A stretch of 42,890 nucleotides of DNA, from contig JAKSRT010000007.1 of the NCBI GenBank assembly GCA_024403485.1, positions 1 to 42,890 on the forward strand. Reading direction: 5' to 3'. Each line of letters starts with the position of its first letter. Within the stretch, counting starts at the first letter, position 1. The position numbers and the translations under genes are program-made. The notes beneath the pieces were generated by a model that was not told where the DNA came from, searched no databases, and worked only from the letters and a program-made list of their open reading frames with translations. Positions 1-7,543 of this stretch are shown piece after piece. This stretch comes from Lachnospiraceae bacterium. GTDB taxonomy: Bacteria; Bacillota; Clostridia; Lachnospirales; Lachnospiraceae.

Positions 1-1
1 A

Positions 2-886
2 TCCTTCCATATCGGTGGTGTTGCATCAGATACAGATATCACACAGGGTCTTCCCCGTGTAGAAGAATTGTTTGAAGCAAGAAGACCTAAGGGTCTTGCA
101 ATCCTTGCAGAACAGCCCGGTGTAGTAACCATCAGCGATACAAAGAAGAAGAAAGAAGTTATCATTAAGGGCGAAGATGGTGAGGAAAAGGCATATCTTA
201 TTCCTTACGGTTCAAGACTTAAGGTAGCAGACGGCGACATTCTTGAAGCAGGTGATGTACTTACCGAAGGTTCAATCAACCCTCATGACCTTCTTAAGGT
301 TAAGGGTGTTGTAGCGGTTCAGGACTACATGCTTAGAGAAGTTCAGCGTGTATATAGACTTCAGGGTGTAGATATCAACGATAAGCATATCGAAGTTATT
401 GTTCGTCAGATGCTTAAGAAGGTTAAAGTAGAAGAAGCCGGCGATAGCGAATTCCTGCCCGGCGCCCGGGTAGGCGTCGTTGATTTCGAAGCTGTTAATG
501 AAGTATTGGTAGCAGAAGGTAAGGAACCTGCAAAGGGAGAAAGAGCAATCCTTGGTATCACAAAGTCAGCTCTTGCTACAGAGTCATTCTTATCAGCTGC
601 ATCATTCCAGGAGACCACAAAGGTTCTTACAGAGGCAGCAATTAAGGGCAAGGTTGACACACTTATTGGTCTTAAGGAAAATGTTATCCTCGGTAAGCTT
701 ATTCCTGCAGGTACCGGTATGAAGCGCTATCGTGAAGTTGAATTAAGCTCAGATGAAAGATTTAACGCTTTCCAGGCAGCTATGAATGCATCTACTGAGA
801 ACGTTTCTGAAGCTCCCGCTGAAGCTGAACAGCCCGCAGTTGAAGAAGTAGCTGTTCCTGTTGATAGTGAAGAAGTTGATGAATAA
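2..886 (+). CDS. rpoC: DNA-directed RNA polymerase subunit beta' (C-terminal part)
   Basis: This is the C-terminal end of the RNA polymerase beta' subunit, the largest catalytic-core subunit. The reading frame is open from base 2, so the true start lies upstream of the window. The first residues carry the family's [20 protein letters not shown] stretch, followed by the ARRPKG segment, the barrel-sandwich domain, and the conserved end motifs [20 protein letters not shown] and the [14 protein letters not shown] block. The last 35 or so residues form an acidic Ala/Glu/Pro/Val-rich tail that varies between species. It ends 27 bases before a strong hairpin terminator, so it is the last gene of its operon. 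Identification is certain from these motifs. Confidence 0.98.
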   Translation, partial: SFHIGGVASDTDITQGLPRVEELFEARRPKGLAILAEQPGVVTISDTKKKKEVIIKGEDGEEKAYLIPYGSRLKVADGDILEAGDVLTEGSINPHDLLKVKGVVAVQDYMLREVQRVYRLQGVDINDKHIEVIVRQMLKKVKVEEAGDSEFLPGARVGVVDFEAVNEVLVAEGKEPAKGERAILGITKSALATESFLSAASFQETTKVLTEAAIKGKVDTLIGLKENVILGKLIPAGTGMKRYREVELSSDERFNAFQAAMNASTENVSEAPAEAEQPAVEEVAVPVDSEEVDE

Positions 887-912
887 TCAATTAGAATTTA
901 AAGAATAAAAAG

Positions 913-945
913 AAATGCGGTTCAGAAATGAACCGCATTTTTTTA
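913..945. terminator. Bidirectional intrinsic terminator between rpoC and the convergent pilin-like operon
   Basis: A perfect 12-bp stem (913-924 with 929-940) closes on a GAAA tetraloop. It is followed by a T-run on the plus strand and preceded by an A-rich stretch, which gives a T-run on the minus strand. It lies between two converging genes, the minus-strand gene ending at 943, and can stop transcription from both sides. Confidence 0.9.
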
Positions 946-1377
946 TTTAAACACATCCAAAGTGTCATCATATTCCAAGGTTCCCGTAGTAACAACCTGC
1001 CAGCAATCTATTTTGTAAAAAGGTTCGCCGAGTGCTTCGGGATACAAAATCGAAATATCAACACATAGCGACTGAATATCTGAAATGGGATAAGCGAAGG
1101 ATCTTTTTTGCCCAACTTCATCATAATATCCTTTTCTCGATATTCCTGTATCATAAAGAGCTTTTAAAGTATCATCGGCCATAGAAAGCTGTTCTTCGAT
1201 GTAATTGCAGGCTTCATAGTAGGAAGCTGTATTATCAGCGACAGAATTGGAAAGCTTGTAATCGGACATTGAACTAACAAATGATAAAATCGAGAAAGAA
1301 ATAAGCGCCAATATCACAAAAATAAATAAGATAGAGGAGGTACCTACATTTAAGGGCGGAGAACTATTTTTACTCAT
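943..1377 (-). CDS. Small single-helix pseudopilin-like protein
   Basis: This is a 144-residue protein with a short hydrophilic N-terminus, one hydrophobic helix at about residues 13-35, and an extracytoplasmic domain with many Tyr residues and two Cys residues. No function can be assigned from sequence alone. Its place as the last gene of the operon with a GspF/PilC-like platform protein, its size, and its N-terminal helix suggest a minor pseudopilin-like subunit of a type II/type IV pilus-like assembly. It overlaps the end of the preceding gene by 4 bases (ATGA-type overlap at 1374-1377), so the two are probably translationally coupled. The canonical prepilin peptidase site (Gly-Phe, Glu at +5) is not evident. 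Confidence 0.6.
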   Translation of the reverse strand: MSKNSSPPLNVGTSSILFIFVILALISFSILSFVSSMSDYKLSNSVADNTASYYEACNYIEEQLSMADDTLKALYDTGISRKGYYDEVGQKRSFAYPISDIQSLCVDISILYPEALGEPFYKIDCWQVVTTGTLEYDDTLDVFK

Positions 1378-1742
1378 TGGCTTACCTCCTGAATGTTTTT
1401 CTTAAAAGTAATCTGGTACAAAGGTTCAGAGCTATTCTTAGCAGAACATTCAAATGAAAGATAAAGGAAATTATCATCCTTTGAAGTTTTTAGTTCAACA
1501 GTAAGATTATCACTCATTTCATCTATAATAAGATTGCTGTATTCATCAAAAGCTTCACCGTATTCATAAAACAGTTCTCCCGCATTTTGAGCCAACAATA
1601 CCGCTTCATTAATATTCTGAGTTTTTTTGCCAAGTATATGTGCTTTAACAAAAATTTGAAGGCAAACCGCGGCGGTTAATGAAAAGAAAAATATGACAAT
1701 TATCAATTCCATAAGAAAAATTGATGCTCTGGATTTACGCAT
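1374..1742 (-). CDS. Prepilin-like protein with type IV N-terminal helix
   Basis: This 122-residue protein has a prepilin-like N-terminus: a basic leader of about seven residues (MRKSRAS), then IFLMEL, where the Glu stands at position +5 from a plausible cleavage point, then a hydrophobic helix to about residue 30. The usual Gly at -1 is replaced by Ser. The rest is a small soluble domain with Tyr-rich strands and one Cys. It overlaps the preceding gene by one base and the following one by four. Known for the family: the +5 Glu supports pilin assembly. Inferred: it is a pseudopilin in the machine built around the GspF-like protein. No specific subunit name is justified. Confidence 0.65.
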   Translation of the reverse strand: MRKSRASIFLMELIIVIFFFSLTAAVCLQIFVKAHILGKKTQNINEAVLLAQNAGELFYEYGEAFDEYSNLIIDEMSDNLTVELKTSKDDNFLYLSFECSAKNSSEPLYQITFKKNIQEVSQ

Positions 1743-2230
1743 TAATTATCACGAGCAGTTCTTGTATGAACATATAAGCTGCTTCTTTCTCCTTCCATCG
1801 TAGTAAACTTAAAAAGAAACAAAGTATCGGAAATCTGAGATACTTCATATTCTTTAAGCTCCATGATTTCGGTGCCAAAGGAAGGATCGATTTCCTGACC
1901 AAAGCGTGTGAACATTTCCATCAACCTGTTGTCGTAATAATAGATATAAGTGCAATAGTTGATATTATCTATTTCTTCCATAAGAATTACCGCTTCCGAG
2001 CCACAATACTCACCTAAGGATATATTTCCGCTGTTATCACTTCGGTGCAATTTATTGAAAAGATACGTTCCGGCAGTACGGGAATTGTAATTGGAATCCA
2101 TATTTGAAACAATTTTTTCGTAAACTGCGGCACCTGTACCGGTAAGCATAACAATAGACACTGCAAATACGCAAAACAGTGTTATTACAAACAGTATATC
2201 AATTGTATGCTTTTTGTATTTCTGAGTCAC
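1742..2230 (-). CDS. Single-helix extracytoplasmic protein (DUF4860-like)
   Basis: This 162-residue protein has a cytoplasmic tail of about nine residues, one membrane helix (about 10-33), and a globular outer domain containing a GTYLFNKLHRSDNSG segment, two Cys residues and many aromatic residues. It resembles, from memory, the small DUF4860 proteins seen in Lachnospiraceae pilus-like clusters; this was not verified. Its position between other pseudopilin-like genes supports a role in the same assembly. The next gene starts within its stop codon. Function unknown. Confidence 0.6.
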   Translation of the reverse strand: MTQKYKKHTIDILFVITLFCVFAVSIVMLTGTGAAVYEKIVSNMDSNYNSRTAGTYLFNKLHRSDNSGNISLGEYCGSEAVILMEEIDNINYCTYIYYYDNRLMEMFTRFGQEIDPSFGTEIMELKEYEVSQISDTLFLFKFTTMEGERSSLYVHTRTARDN

Positions 2231-2243
2231 TTTATACCCCTTA

Positions 2244-2591
2244 TCAATTATGTTTATTATCTTTTCTGATTATGGTTATATCAGGAAGAATATTGGCCCC
2301 GATGGCTTTATAGTCAACAAAGAATAAGTCACTGTCATAGGTTAATCCGTAATGTTCCACTAAATAATCAAGACTAGGTGGATATGTGCCTTCAACACAA
2401 TAGCAACTGATGACACTTCGATTAATTGCGTCTTCCAAAGCTTCCTGCTGACGCTCAAGCGTTGAGGCTGAAATAGAAGAAAGGGCGTATAGAAAGGCAA
2501 CAAGAATAGCCATAAAAACAATTACGGATAGTAAAAGTGAGCCAACATGCCCTATTATTTTTTCTTTCTTACCGAATCTGTACGCTACCAT
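2244..2591 (-). CDS. Small pseudopilin-like membrane protein
   Basis: This 115-residue protein has a basic N-terminus, a hydrophobic helix at about residues 15-40, then a helical segment and a short C-terminal domain with a CYCVEGTYPPSLDYLVEHYG motif. The YPPSLDYL stretch recalls the sequence that follows the long N-terminal helix in GspG-type major pseudopilins, but the prepilin cleavage motif is not clear. It lies 7 bases downstream of the GspF-like gene stop and 13 bases before the next gene, so it belongs to the same transcript. Inferred role: pilus-like fibre or assembly subunit. Confidence 0.6.
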   Translation of the reverse strand: MVAYRFGKKEKIIGHVGSLLLSVIVFMAILVAFLYALSSISASTLERQQEALEDAINRSVISCYCVEGTYPPSLDYLVEHYGLTYDSDLFFVDYKAIGANILPDITIIRKDNKHN

Positions 2592-2598
2592 ATTGCTC

Positions 2599-3675
2599 CT
2601 AACCTATATTTGACATGATTCCCATAAGAGGAAGAATTACCGATAAAAGAATGAGACCGACAATGATGGAAAGAATAATAACAAGGGTAGGTTCAATTAT
2701 CGACACGATTGTGTTCATTTTTCTTTCGCTTTTACGACGGTATTCATCGGCAATTCGTTTCATGGCTTCCTCGCGTTCACCGCTCTTAAAGCCGACATCA
2801 ACCAGTCGGTTGTTCAAATTTGAAAAGAATTGTGCTTTCTTTAATGAATCGGGGAGACTTTCCTGATTCATGATTTCTTCTTTGCATATTTCAATCTTTT
2901 TGCTGATATTCTCGTGTTCAACCAGTTCGTTAATCATATCAAGCCCACGATATGTGTCTATGCCGGCTTTAAGTACAAGAGTCATTCCGCTGGCAAAACG
3001 TTCTGTTGCCACATCCTCATAAAAAGATTTTGTCAAAAAGAACTTTTCAAGTATTCTCTTGGAAATGCGCTTTCCAAAAGCTGTCTTTGTTGCCACAAAG
3101 TATATAACAATGAGAAGTGCTATGAGCGAAACAATTCCAACACTGTAGCGATTAAGGCTTTCGCCAATCTTTAAAAGCGAAGCGGCAAAACCCGACATTT
3201 CAGCACCCAGCTGTACAAATACTTGGTTAAATATCGGAAGTACTTTGGTTACAAGAACCATAATAACCAAAAACATCATGAAAATCATAACGGCGGGATA
3301 GGCAACCGCGTTCTTTATACTGTCATGGATTTCTACTTCTCTTTCGTAGTATTCGGCAAGCGAAACAAGAATATCGTCAATGGAACCGGACTCTTCGCCA
3401 AGACGAATGGTTTTTACTACGTAATTTGGGAAAACCTTAGTTTTCTCAAGGGCTTCCGAGAGATTATCTCCGTCAAGAATATAATCATGTATTGCCGTAA
3501 GCAATGCCAAAGAGCCGGGGTCTTTCGTGTCGGTCATTAAAATTCTCATACTCTCCAGAGGAGTAATGGCGGATTTGTTAAGCATGGATAACTGAGAACA
3601 AAAGGCTGCCAGTTCTTCGTTTGATAATTGACGAACCGCTTCTTTTGTTTTTTCTTTTTCGATGTCTTTACTCAT
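2599..3675 (-). CDS. GspF/PilC-family inner membrane platform protein of a type II/IV pilus-like system
   Basis: This encodes 358 residues from the chosen ATG at 3675, which has an AAAGG ribosome-binding site about ten bases upstream; in-frame codons further upstream lack one and run into the preceding gene. It carries two T2SSF repeats: the first includes ELAAFCSQLSMLNKSAITPLESMRIL and the IRLGEESGSIDDILVSLAEYYE signature, the second includes ATERFASGMTLVLKAGIDTYRGLDMI and VGFKSGEREEAMKRIADEY. There are hydrophobic segments near residues 115-140, 170-195 and at the C-terminus. In type II secretion and type IV pili this protein couples the assembly ATPase to the pilin fibre. No ATPase or prepilin peptidase gene lies in the window. 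Confidence 0.88.
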   Translation of the reverse strand: MSKDIEKEKTKEAVRQLSNEELAAFCSQLSMLNKSAITPLESMRILMTDTKDPGSLALLTAIHDYILDGDNLSEALEKTKVFPNYVVKTIRLGEESGSIDDILVSLAEYYEREVEIHDSIKNAVAYPAVMIFMMFLVIMVLVTKVLPIFNQVFVQLGAEMSGFAASLLKIGESLNRYSVGIVSLIALLIVIYFVATKTAFGKRISKRILEKFFLTKSFYEDVATERFASGMTLVLKAGIDTYRGLDMINELVEHENISKKIEICKEEIMNQESLPDSLKKAQFFSNLNNRLVDVGFKSGEREEAMKRIADEYRRKSERKMNTIVSIIEPTLVIILSIIVGLILLSVILPLMGIMSNIG

Positions 3676-3703
3676 AAGTGGTAGCCTTTCGTATTGAAAA
3701 GAA

Positions 3704-4717
3704 TTAATAAATATATTTAACGGAATAATTGGTACCGTCACCGATATAGCTCTTAAGTTGTTTCTCACTGGTAGTTGAGCCGAAGGTTGGATCGACAAGA
3801 GACCACTCTTTGCCGTTAAATTGGATAACACCGTTTAACCAGCCTATTTCCTCGATGTAAACACTTATCCAGGCATGATATACCATGTCTTTGCCCACAT
3901 ATCCTACTTCAAGCCTGGTCGGTATAGATTGGGTTCTGAGCATACTGGTCATTACGGCTGCATAGTCTAAACATATTCCGGTTTTTGAATCAAGGATTTC
4001 ATCTACATCGGAAATATAACCGGTTCCGACATTGTCAGCCTTGTCGTAATCATATTTTATATTTGAAATAATATAATTATAAATATTGGTAACTACCTCA
4101 AGTTCGTCTTTGCAGGTTGAAGCAAGCTCTGCTCCTTTCGAAACGGTTTTTTTGGAACTGTCAAAGGAGACATATTGATTCGGATACAGATATGGTCCGA
4201 ATTCATCAATTCCGGTAAAGGTAAGTGCGGTTGCAAAAACAACACTGTATTTATTGTCTACAATATTTTCACATACACTTATGGAATATTCTCCGTCACC
4301 GGAAGTAAGTGGAATGGCAGCGAAACCTTTTGCAAGATCGTAGGTATATGTAACCTGGTTTGGCCCGGTTATCTGCAGTTTTACTTTTGCCGCTTCTCCC
4401 AGATAATTAATCATAATATATCCGTCTTTGTTGTTGGAATAATCGATGGCTACGAATTCATTGCCGTCAACAGACGTCCCCGGTGCTTCGCATTTAAGGC
4501 AGACGGGTGTGGAATCACGATATGCAATCGGATCATCGGAATCGGACGAAGAAGAATTGGGACTATTGCCTTGAGGGGATGCCGGAGCAGTGCTGTCTAT
4601 CGAGTCGCTTAAAGGGACAACCGGAGATGCTTCACAACCACATAAGAGGAGCGATAAACAGGCAATAAGGCATATTATGTACTTTATTCTGTTATTGGAT
4701 AAGTGATTTGCTTTCAA
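3704..4717 (-). CDS. Transglutaminase-like domain lipoprotein
   Basis: This protein of about 337 residues has a lipoprotein signal (hydrophobic IKYIICLIACLSLLL, then an LCGC lipobox), a Ser/Pro/Asp-rich linker, an Ig-like beta region and a C-terminal transglutaminase-like cysteine protease domain. The catalytic triad is visible as Cys in SKTGICLDYAAVMTSMLR, His in VYHAWISVYI, and Asp in WSLVDPTFGS. The chosen start is TTG at 4717, preceded by GGGAGG; a longer frame exists but overlaps the upstream gene by 70 bases and would bury the signal peptide. It sits between the sigma factor pair and the GspF-like gene. Family members are proteases or peptide cross-linkers; here it probably acts on the cell surface. 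Confidence 0.85.
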   Translation of the reverse strand: MKANHLSNNRIKYIICLIACLSLLLCGCEASPVVPLSDSIDSTAPASPQGNSPNSSSSDSDDPIAYRDSTPVCLKCEAPGTSVDGNEFVAIDYSNNKDGYIMINYLGEAAKVKLQITGPNQVTYTYDLAKGFAAIPLTSGDGEYSISVCENIVDNKYSVVFATALTFTGIDEFGPYLYPNQYVSFDSSKKTVSKGAELASTCKDELEVVTNIYNYIISNIKYDYDKADNVGTGYISDVDEILDSKTGICLDYAAVMTSMLRTQSIPTRLEVGYVGKDMVYHAWISVYIEEIGWLNGVIQFNGKEWSLVDPTFGSTTSEKQLKSYIGDGTNYSVKYIY

Positions 4718-4734
4718 AGGTCCTCCCAACAGAT

Positions 4735-4959
4735 TTAGCGACCGGTTAACAGTACAAATAAATGGCTTAACAAAACTGCCATTACAAGGGCTAAAATAAC
4801 CCACACAAAAACATTGAAAAATTTTCCGGATATAAATTTAATAAATTTCTGTTTTCTCTTTTGAGCAGGAGATACGGAAGCTGCTTCTAAATCAATGGCC
4901 TCAAATATGCTGGCCAGTGTTTGGTCCTCCCTGCTCTGCTTAGTATTATTTGTATTCAT
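4735..4959 (-). CDS. Short single-pass membrane protein, possible anti-sigma factor
   Basis: This 74-residue protein has a cytoplasmic N-terminal half (acidic patch near residues 18-27, basic patch near 33-41) and one membrane helix at about residues 49-71. Its start is 2 bases after the stop of the sigma factor gene, the usual place for an anti-sigma factor. No zinc-binding anti-sigma motif (HxxxCxxC) is present and the protein is very short, so the role is inferred from position and topology only. It could equally be a membrane partner of the pilus-like apparatus. Confidence 0.6.
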   Translation of the reverse strand: MNTNNTKQSREDQTLASIFEAIDLEAASVSPAQKRKQKFIKFISGKFFNVFVWVILALVMAVLLSHLFVLLTGR

Positions 4960-4961
4960 GA

Positions 4962-5522
4962 TTATTCCTGACCTGACATTATTTTCTTTAATTGTTCAAG
5001 TGCATTATTCAGATGCCTTTTTACGGTGCTTTTGCTTAATCCCGTTATAAAGACAATTTCATCTATCTTTTTGTTGTATATATATCTTAATTCAATAAGT
5101 TGCTGATCAGAGGTATCCAAGGATTGAACAGCTTCGGAAAGACGCCTTGACTGATCTTTTATAAATGTCAATTCTTCGGGATTGTCTTTGAAGTCCGACC
5201 CGATTACTTCCTCAAGAATTTCTGTATCGTAGTCGGTTGCTTCACCCTTACGTTTTTTATCAATATCATAGCAAACCCGAAAACTTATCTGGTTAAGCCA
5301 TGCTATAAATAAATAAGGATCCTTAAGCTTGTCCAAATTTTTGTAAGCCAGGACATAAATCTCTTGAACCGCATCCTCGGCAAGGTAATCATCGCGAAGA
5401 TATTTGCCCGCATATGAAAATACTTTTTGGCAAGTCATGGTATAAAGTTCCGCAAAGGCTTGCGAGTCGCCTTGCTTAACTTTGTTTACAAGACCGGCAA
5501 TATATGAGTGCTGATACACCAT
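4962..5522 (-). CDS. ECF-type RNA polymerase sigma factor (sigma-70 family)
   Basis: This 186-residue protein has the two conserved sigma regions of ECF factors. Region 2 (about residues 20-90) includes FAELYTMTCQKVFSYAGKYL and AEDAVQEIYVLAYKNL. Region 4 (about 130-182) includes a helix-turn-helix of the form IDEIVFITGLSKSTVKRHLN. A GAGG site lies just upstream of the ATG. It heads the minus-strand operon running through the transglutaminase, the GspF-like protein and the pseudopilins. In families of this type the sigma factor usually activates its own operon. The target promoter motif cannot be derived from this window alone. Confidence 0.93.
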   Translation of the reverse strand: MVYQHSYIAGLVNKVKQGDSQAFAELYTMTCQKVFSYAGKYLRDDYLAEDAVQEIYVLAYKNLDKLKDPYLFIAWLNQISFRVCYDIDKKRKGEATDYDTEILEEVIGSDFKDNPEELTFIKDQSRRLSEAVQSLDTSDQQLIELRYIYNKKIDEIVFITGLSKSTVKRHLNNALEQLKKIMSGQE

Positions 5523-5551
5523 AAAGACCTCGTTGTGCTGTGAATAAATAT

Positions 5552-5580
5552 ATTATAAGTTATTTTCAGAAAAAAATGAA
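5552..5580 (-). promoter_or_regulatory. Candidate promoter of the sigma factor / pilus-like operon
   Basis: On the minus strand there is a perfect -10 TATAAT (5552-5557), with a weak -35 TTCATT (5575-5580) at 17-bp spacing. It lies 30 bases upstream of the sigma factor start. The -35 match is poor, so the element is supported mainly by the -10 and its position. Confidence 0.45.
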
Positions 5581-5656
5581 TTATTTTGAGCTTTTTTAGA
5601 CATTATAGTAGTCTTTAAAATTAGGACGACAATTTTAGCATTATGTGAGTGGAGAA

Positions 5657-5917
5657 ATGATTAATAGTATGTTGAGTAAAGCAGGATTAGTAGCAGGGAT
5701 GACATCATATTCCGCAGCGGTTTTTGTTTTTACATTTTTGTTCTTTTTATATTACGGATATGCATATGAGCGTAGGAAACTTGTAAACAGACTCCGGAAA
5801 CTTCGAAACGAAGCAAAGAGTCCGGATAAGGGTTTTTCAATCTCCATATGGAAACTTTCTGAAGAAATCAGAGAACTGGAGTGTGGAATAGTGTCCGAAA
5901 TTAAACTGGAAAAATAG
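5657..5917 (+). CDS. Small single-pass membrane protein of unknown function
   Basis: This protein of about 86 residues has a hydrophobic helix at about residues 12-35 followed by a basic, charged cytoplasmic tail (YERRKLVNRLRKLRNEAKS) with heptad-like Leu spacing. The start is uncertain: GTG at 5645, ATG at 5657 and ATG at 5669 are all in frame, and the GTGGAG at 5649-5654 does not fit any of them at ideal spacing. It lies alone, divergent from the sigma factor operon, and ends before the hairpin at 5991. I do not recognise a family. Confidence 0.5.
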   Translation: MINSMLSKAGLVAGMTSYSAAVFVFTFLFFLYYGYAYERRKLVNRLRKLRNEAKSPDKGFSISIWKLSEEIRELECGIVSEIKLEK

Positions 5918-5959
5918 ACAAAAGAACGATTGTATACATATCGATAATTGAGCAATATG

Positions 5960-5988
5960 TTGAAAAAACACACATTTTTTGCTATAAT
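5960..5988 (+). promoter_or_regulatory. Consensus-like promoter upstream of the glycerol-3-phosphate operon
   Basis: A -35 TTGAAA (5960-5965) and a perfect -10 TATAAT (5983-5988) are separated by exactly 17 bases. The expected start of transcription (about 5995) falls inside the first arm of the hairpin at 5991-6012, an unusual arrangement that could attenuate the transcript. Confidence 0.7.
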
Positions 5989-5990
5989 TA

Positions 5991-6018
5991 GGCACATGCT
6001 TTGGCATGTGCCTTTTTT
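5991..6018 (+). terminator. Intrinsic terminator-like hairpin
   Basis: A perfect 9-bp stem (5991-5999 with 6004-6012) with a TTTG loop is followed by six T residues (6013-6018). It may terminate the small gene ending at 5917. It also sits directly at the predicted start of the transcript made from the 5960-5988 promoter. Confidence 0.7.
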
Positions 6019-6058
6019 ACTTGCAAGCAAGTAAAAAGGCGCTCCGTGAGGATGCGCA
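6014..6058. repeat. Intergenic repeat element, copy A
   Basis: A perfect 11-bp inverted repeat with a 2-base centre (6014-6024 with 6027-6037) is followed by a GC-rich block containing GAGGATGCGCAC. The same architecture, a T-run, ACT, a variable inverted repeat, AGTAAAAA, then a block ending in AGGATGCG and YAC, recurs at 17472-17533. This suggests a dispersed intergenic element. An in-frame ATG at 6052 lies inside the element but was not chosen as a gene start. Confidence 0.6.
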
Positions 6059-6090
6059 CAGTATTATATTTTATTGAGAGGGTCTATAAC

Positions 6091-7533
6091 TTGAAAAACG
6101 TTGATGTATTAATTGTAGGGGCCGGCGTTATCGGATGCAGCATAGCGCGAGAAATGTCCAGATATGAACTGAATATTGCCGTAGTGGATAAGGCTTCCGA
6201 TGTTTGTGAGGGAACTTCGAAGGCAAACAGCGGAATTGTTCATTCCGGTTATGATGCAAAGCCGGGTACAAATAAAGCAAAGTTTAATGTTCTTGGCAGT
6301 AAAATGATGGAAAAATTGTCTGCGGAACTGGACTTTCCTTATAAAAGAAATGGTTCTATGGTTTTGTGTTTTAATAAAGAAGATGAATCAAAACTTCTGG
6401 AATTAAAGCAAAGGGGAGAAGAAAACGGTGTTGAGGGAATAAGAATCCTTTCAGGCGATGAGGCAAGAAGACTTGAACCGGAGCTGTCAGATGCGGTAGT
6501 AAGTGCTCTTTATGCTCCTACAGGCGCAATCGTATGTCCTTTCGGACTTACAATCGCCATGGCTGAAAATGCAGCCGTAAACGGAGTTTCTTTTTACTTA
6601 AATACTGAGGTAAAGGCAATAACTAAAAATGATACCGGATTTTTGATTGAAACTCTTTGCAATGGCAGTGAGGCCGAAGAAATTACCGCTAAAATTTTAA
6701 TCAATGCTGCGGGTGTATTTGCAGATACACTTCACAATATGGTTTGCGAAGATAAAATAAATATTACTGCCCGTAAAGGTGAATATTGTTTGTATGACAA
6801 AAAGGTTGGAAATATGGTTAAATCTACTATTTTCCAACTTCCCGGCGCATACGGAAAGGGTGTTTTGGTAACACCTACCGTACATGGCAATCTGTTAATG
6901 GGACCGACTGCTTCGGATACTCCCGATAAAGAAGAAGTAAGCACAACCGGGGAAGGCCTTGACAGTGTTCAGTCTACAGGGGGCAAATCGATACTTTCTG
7001 TACCTGCAAAATCTGTTATTACTTCTTTTGCCGGTCTTAGAGCCCATAGTGATAAGGGCGATTTTATACTTGAAGAAAGCTCAGTGGCCGGATTCTTTGA
7101 TGCAGCCGGAATAGAGTCTCCGGGTCTGTCTGCAGCGCCGGCAATCGGAGAATATATGGCGAAACTTGCAGCTGAGAAGTTAGGTGCTTCGTTGAAAACG
7201 GATTTTGTTCATACACGTAAGGGAATACCTAATATGGCATTGGCATCAATGGAAGAGAGGCAGAAACTTATTAAAGAGAACACACTTTACGCAAGAGTAG
7301 TATGCCGCTGTGAACTGGTTACCGAGGGCGAAATCGTAGCTGCTATTAAGAGACCTGTCGGGGCAACGACACTTGACGGTATAAAGAGAAGAACAAGAGC
7401 CGGAATGGGGCGCTGCCAAAGTGGTTTCTGCTCTCCGACTACAGTTGATATTCTCGCAAGAGAACTCGGTGTAAGTGTAAAAGACATAACGAAGCACGGA
7501 AAGGGTTCCGAGCTTGTAGACGATCATAAATAG
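6091..7533 (+). CDS. FAD-dependent glycerol-3-phosphate dehydrogenase-like oxidoreductase with BFD-type iron-sulfur domain
   Basis: This encodes about 480 residues from TTG at 6091, preceded by GAGAGGG. In-frame ATGs at 6001 and 6052 lie inside a hairpin and a repeat element and lack a ribosome-binding site. The N-terminus has the FAD-binding VLIVGAGVIGCSIAR motif, and a DAO-type oxidoreductase domain spans about 1-380. The C-terminus has a BFD-like [2Fe-2S] domain with Cys at about 405, 407, 442 and 447 (CRCE and CQSGFC). It is related to anaerobic GlpA, which oxidises glycerol 3-phosphate to dihydroxyacetone phosphate. Followed by a second oxidoreductase, a DUF1667 protein and glycerol kinase, it forms the clostridial glycerol module. 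glpA is a reasonable symbol but was not assigned because the GlpB/GlpC partners are different here. Confidence 0.88.
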   Translation: MKNVDVLIVGAGVIGCSIAREMSRYELNIAVVDKASDVCEGTSKANSGIVHSGYDAKPGTNKAKFNVLGSKMMEKLSAELDFPYKRNGSMVLCFNKEDESKLLELKQRGEENGVEGIRILSGDEARRLEPELSDAVVSALYAPTGAIVCPFGLTIAMAENAAVNGVSFYLNTEVKAITKNDTGFLIETLCNGSEAEEITAKILINAAGVFADTLHNMVCEDKINITARKGEYCLYDKKVGNMVKSTIFQLPGAYGKGVLVTPTVHGNLLMGPTASDTPDKEEVSTTGEGLDSVQSTGGKSILSVPAKSVITSFAGLRAHSDKGDFILEESSVAGFFDAAGIESPGLSAAPAIGEYMAKLAAEKLGASLKTDFVHTRKGIPNMALASMEERQKLIKENTLYARVVCRCELVTEGEIVAAIKRPVGATTLDGIKRRTRAGMGRCQSGFCSPTTVDILARELGVSVKDITKHGKGSELVDDHK

Positions 7534-7543
7534 GAGGGGCGCT

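Noticed and set aside
6001..6090. Upstream starts of the GlpA-like gene at 6001 or 6052
   Set aside because: They lie within a hairpin and a repeat element and have no ribosome-binding site, whereas TTG 6091 has GAGAGGG in front and begins at the FAD-binding motif.
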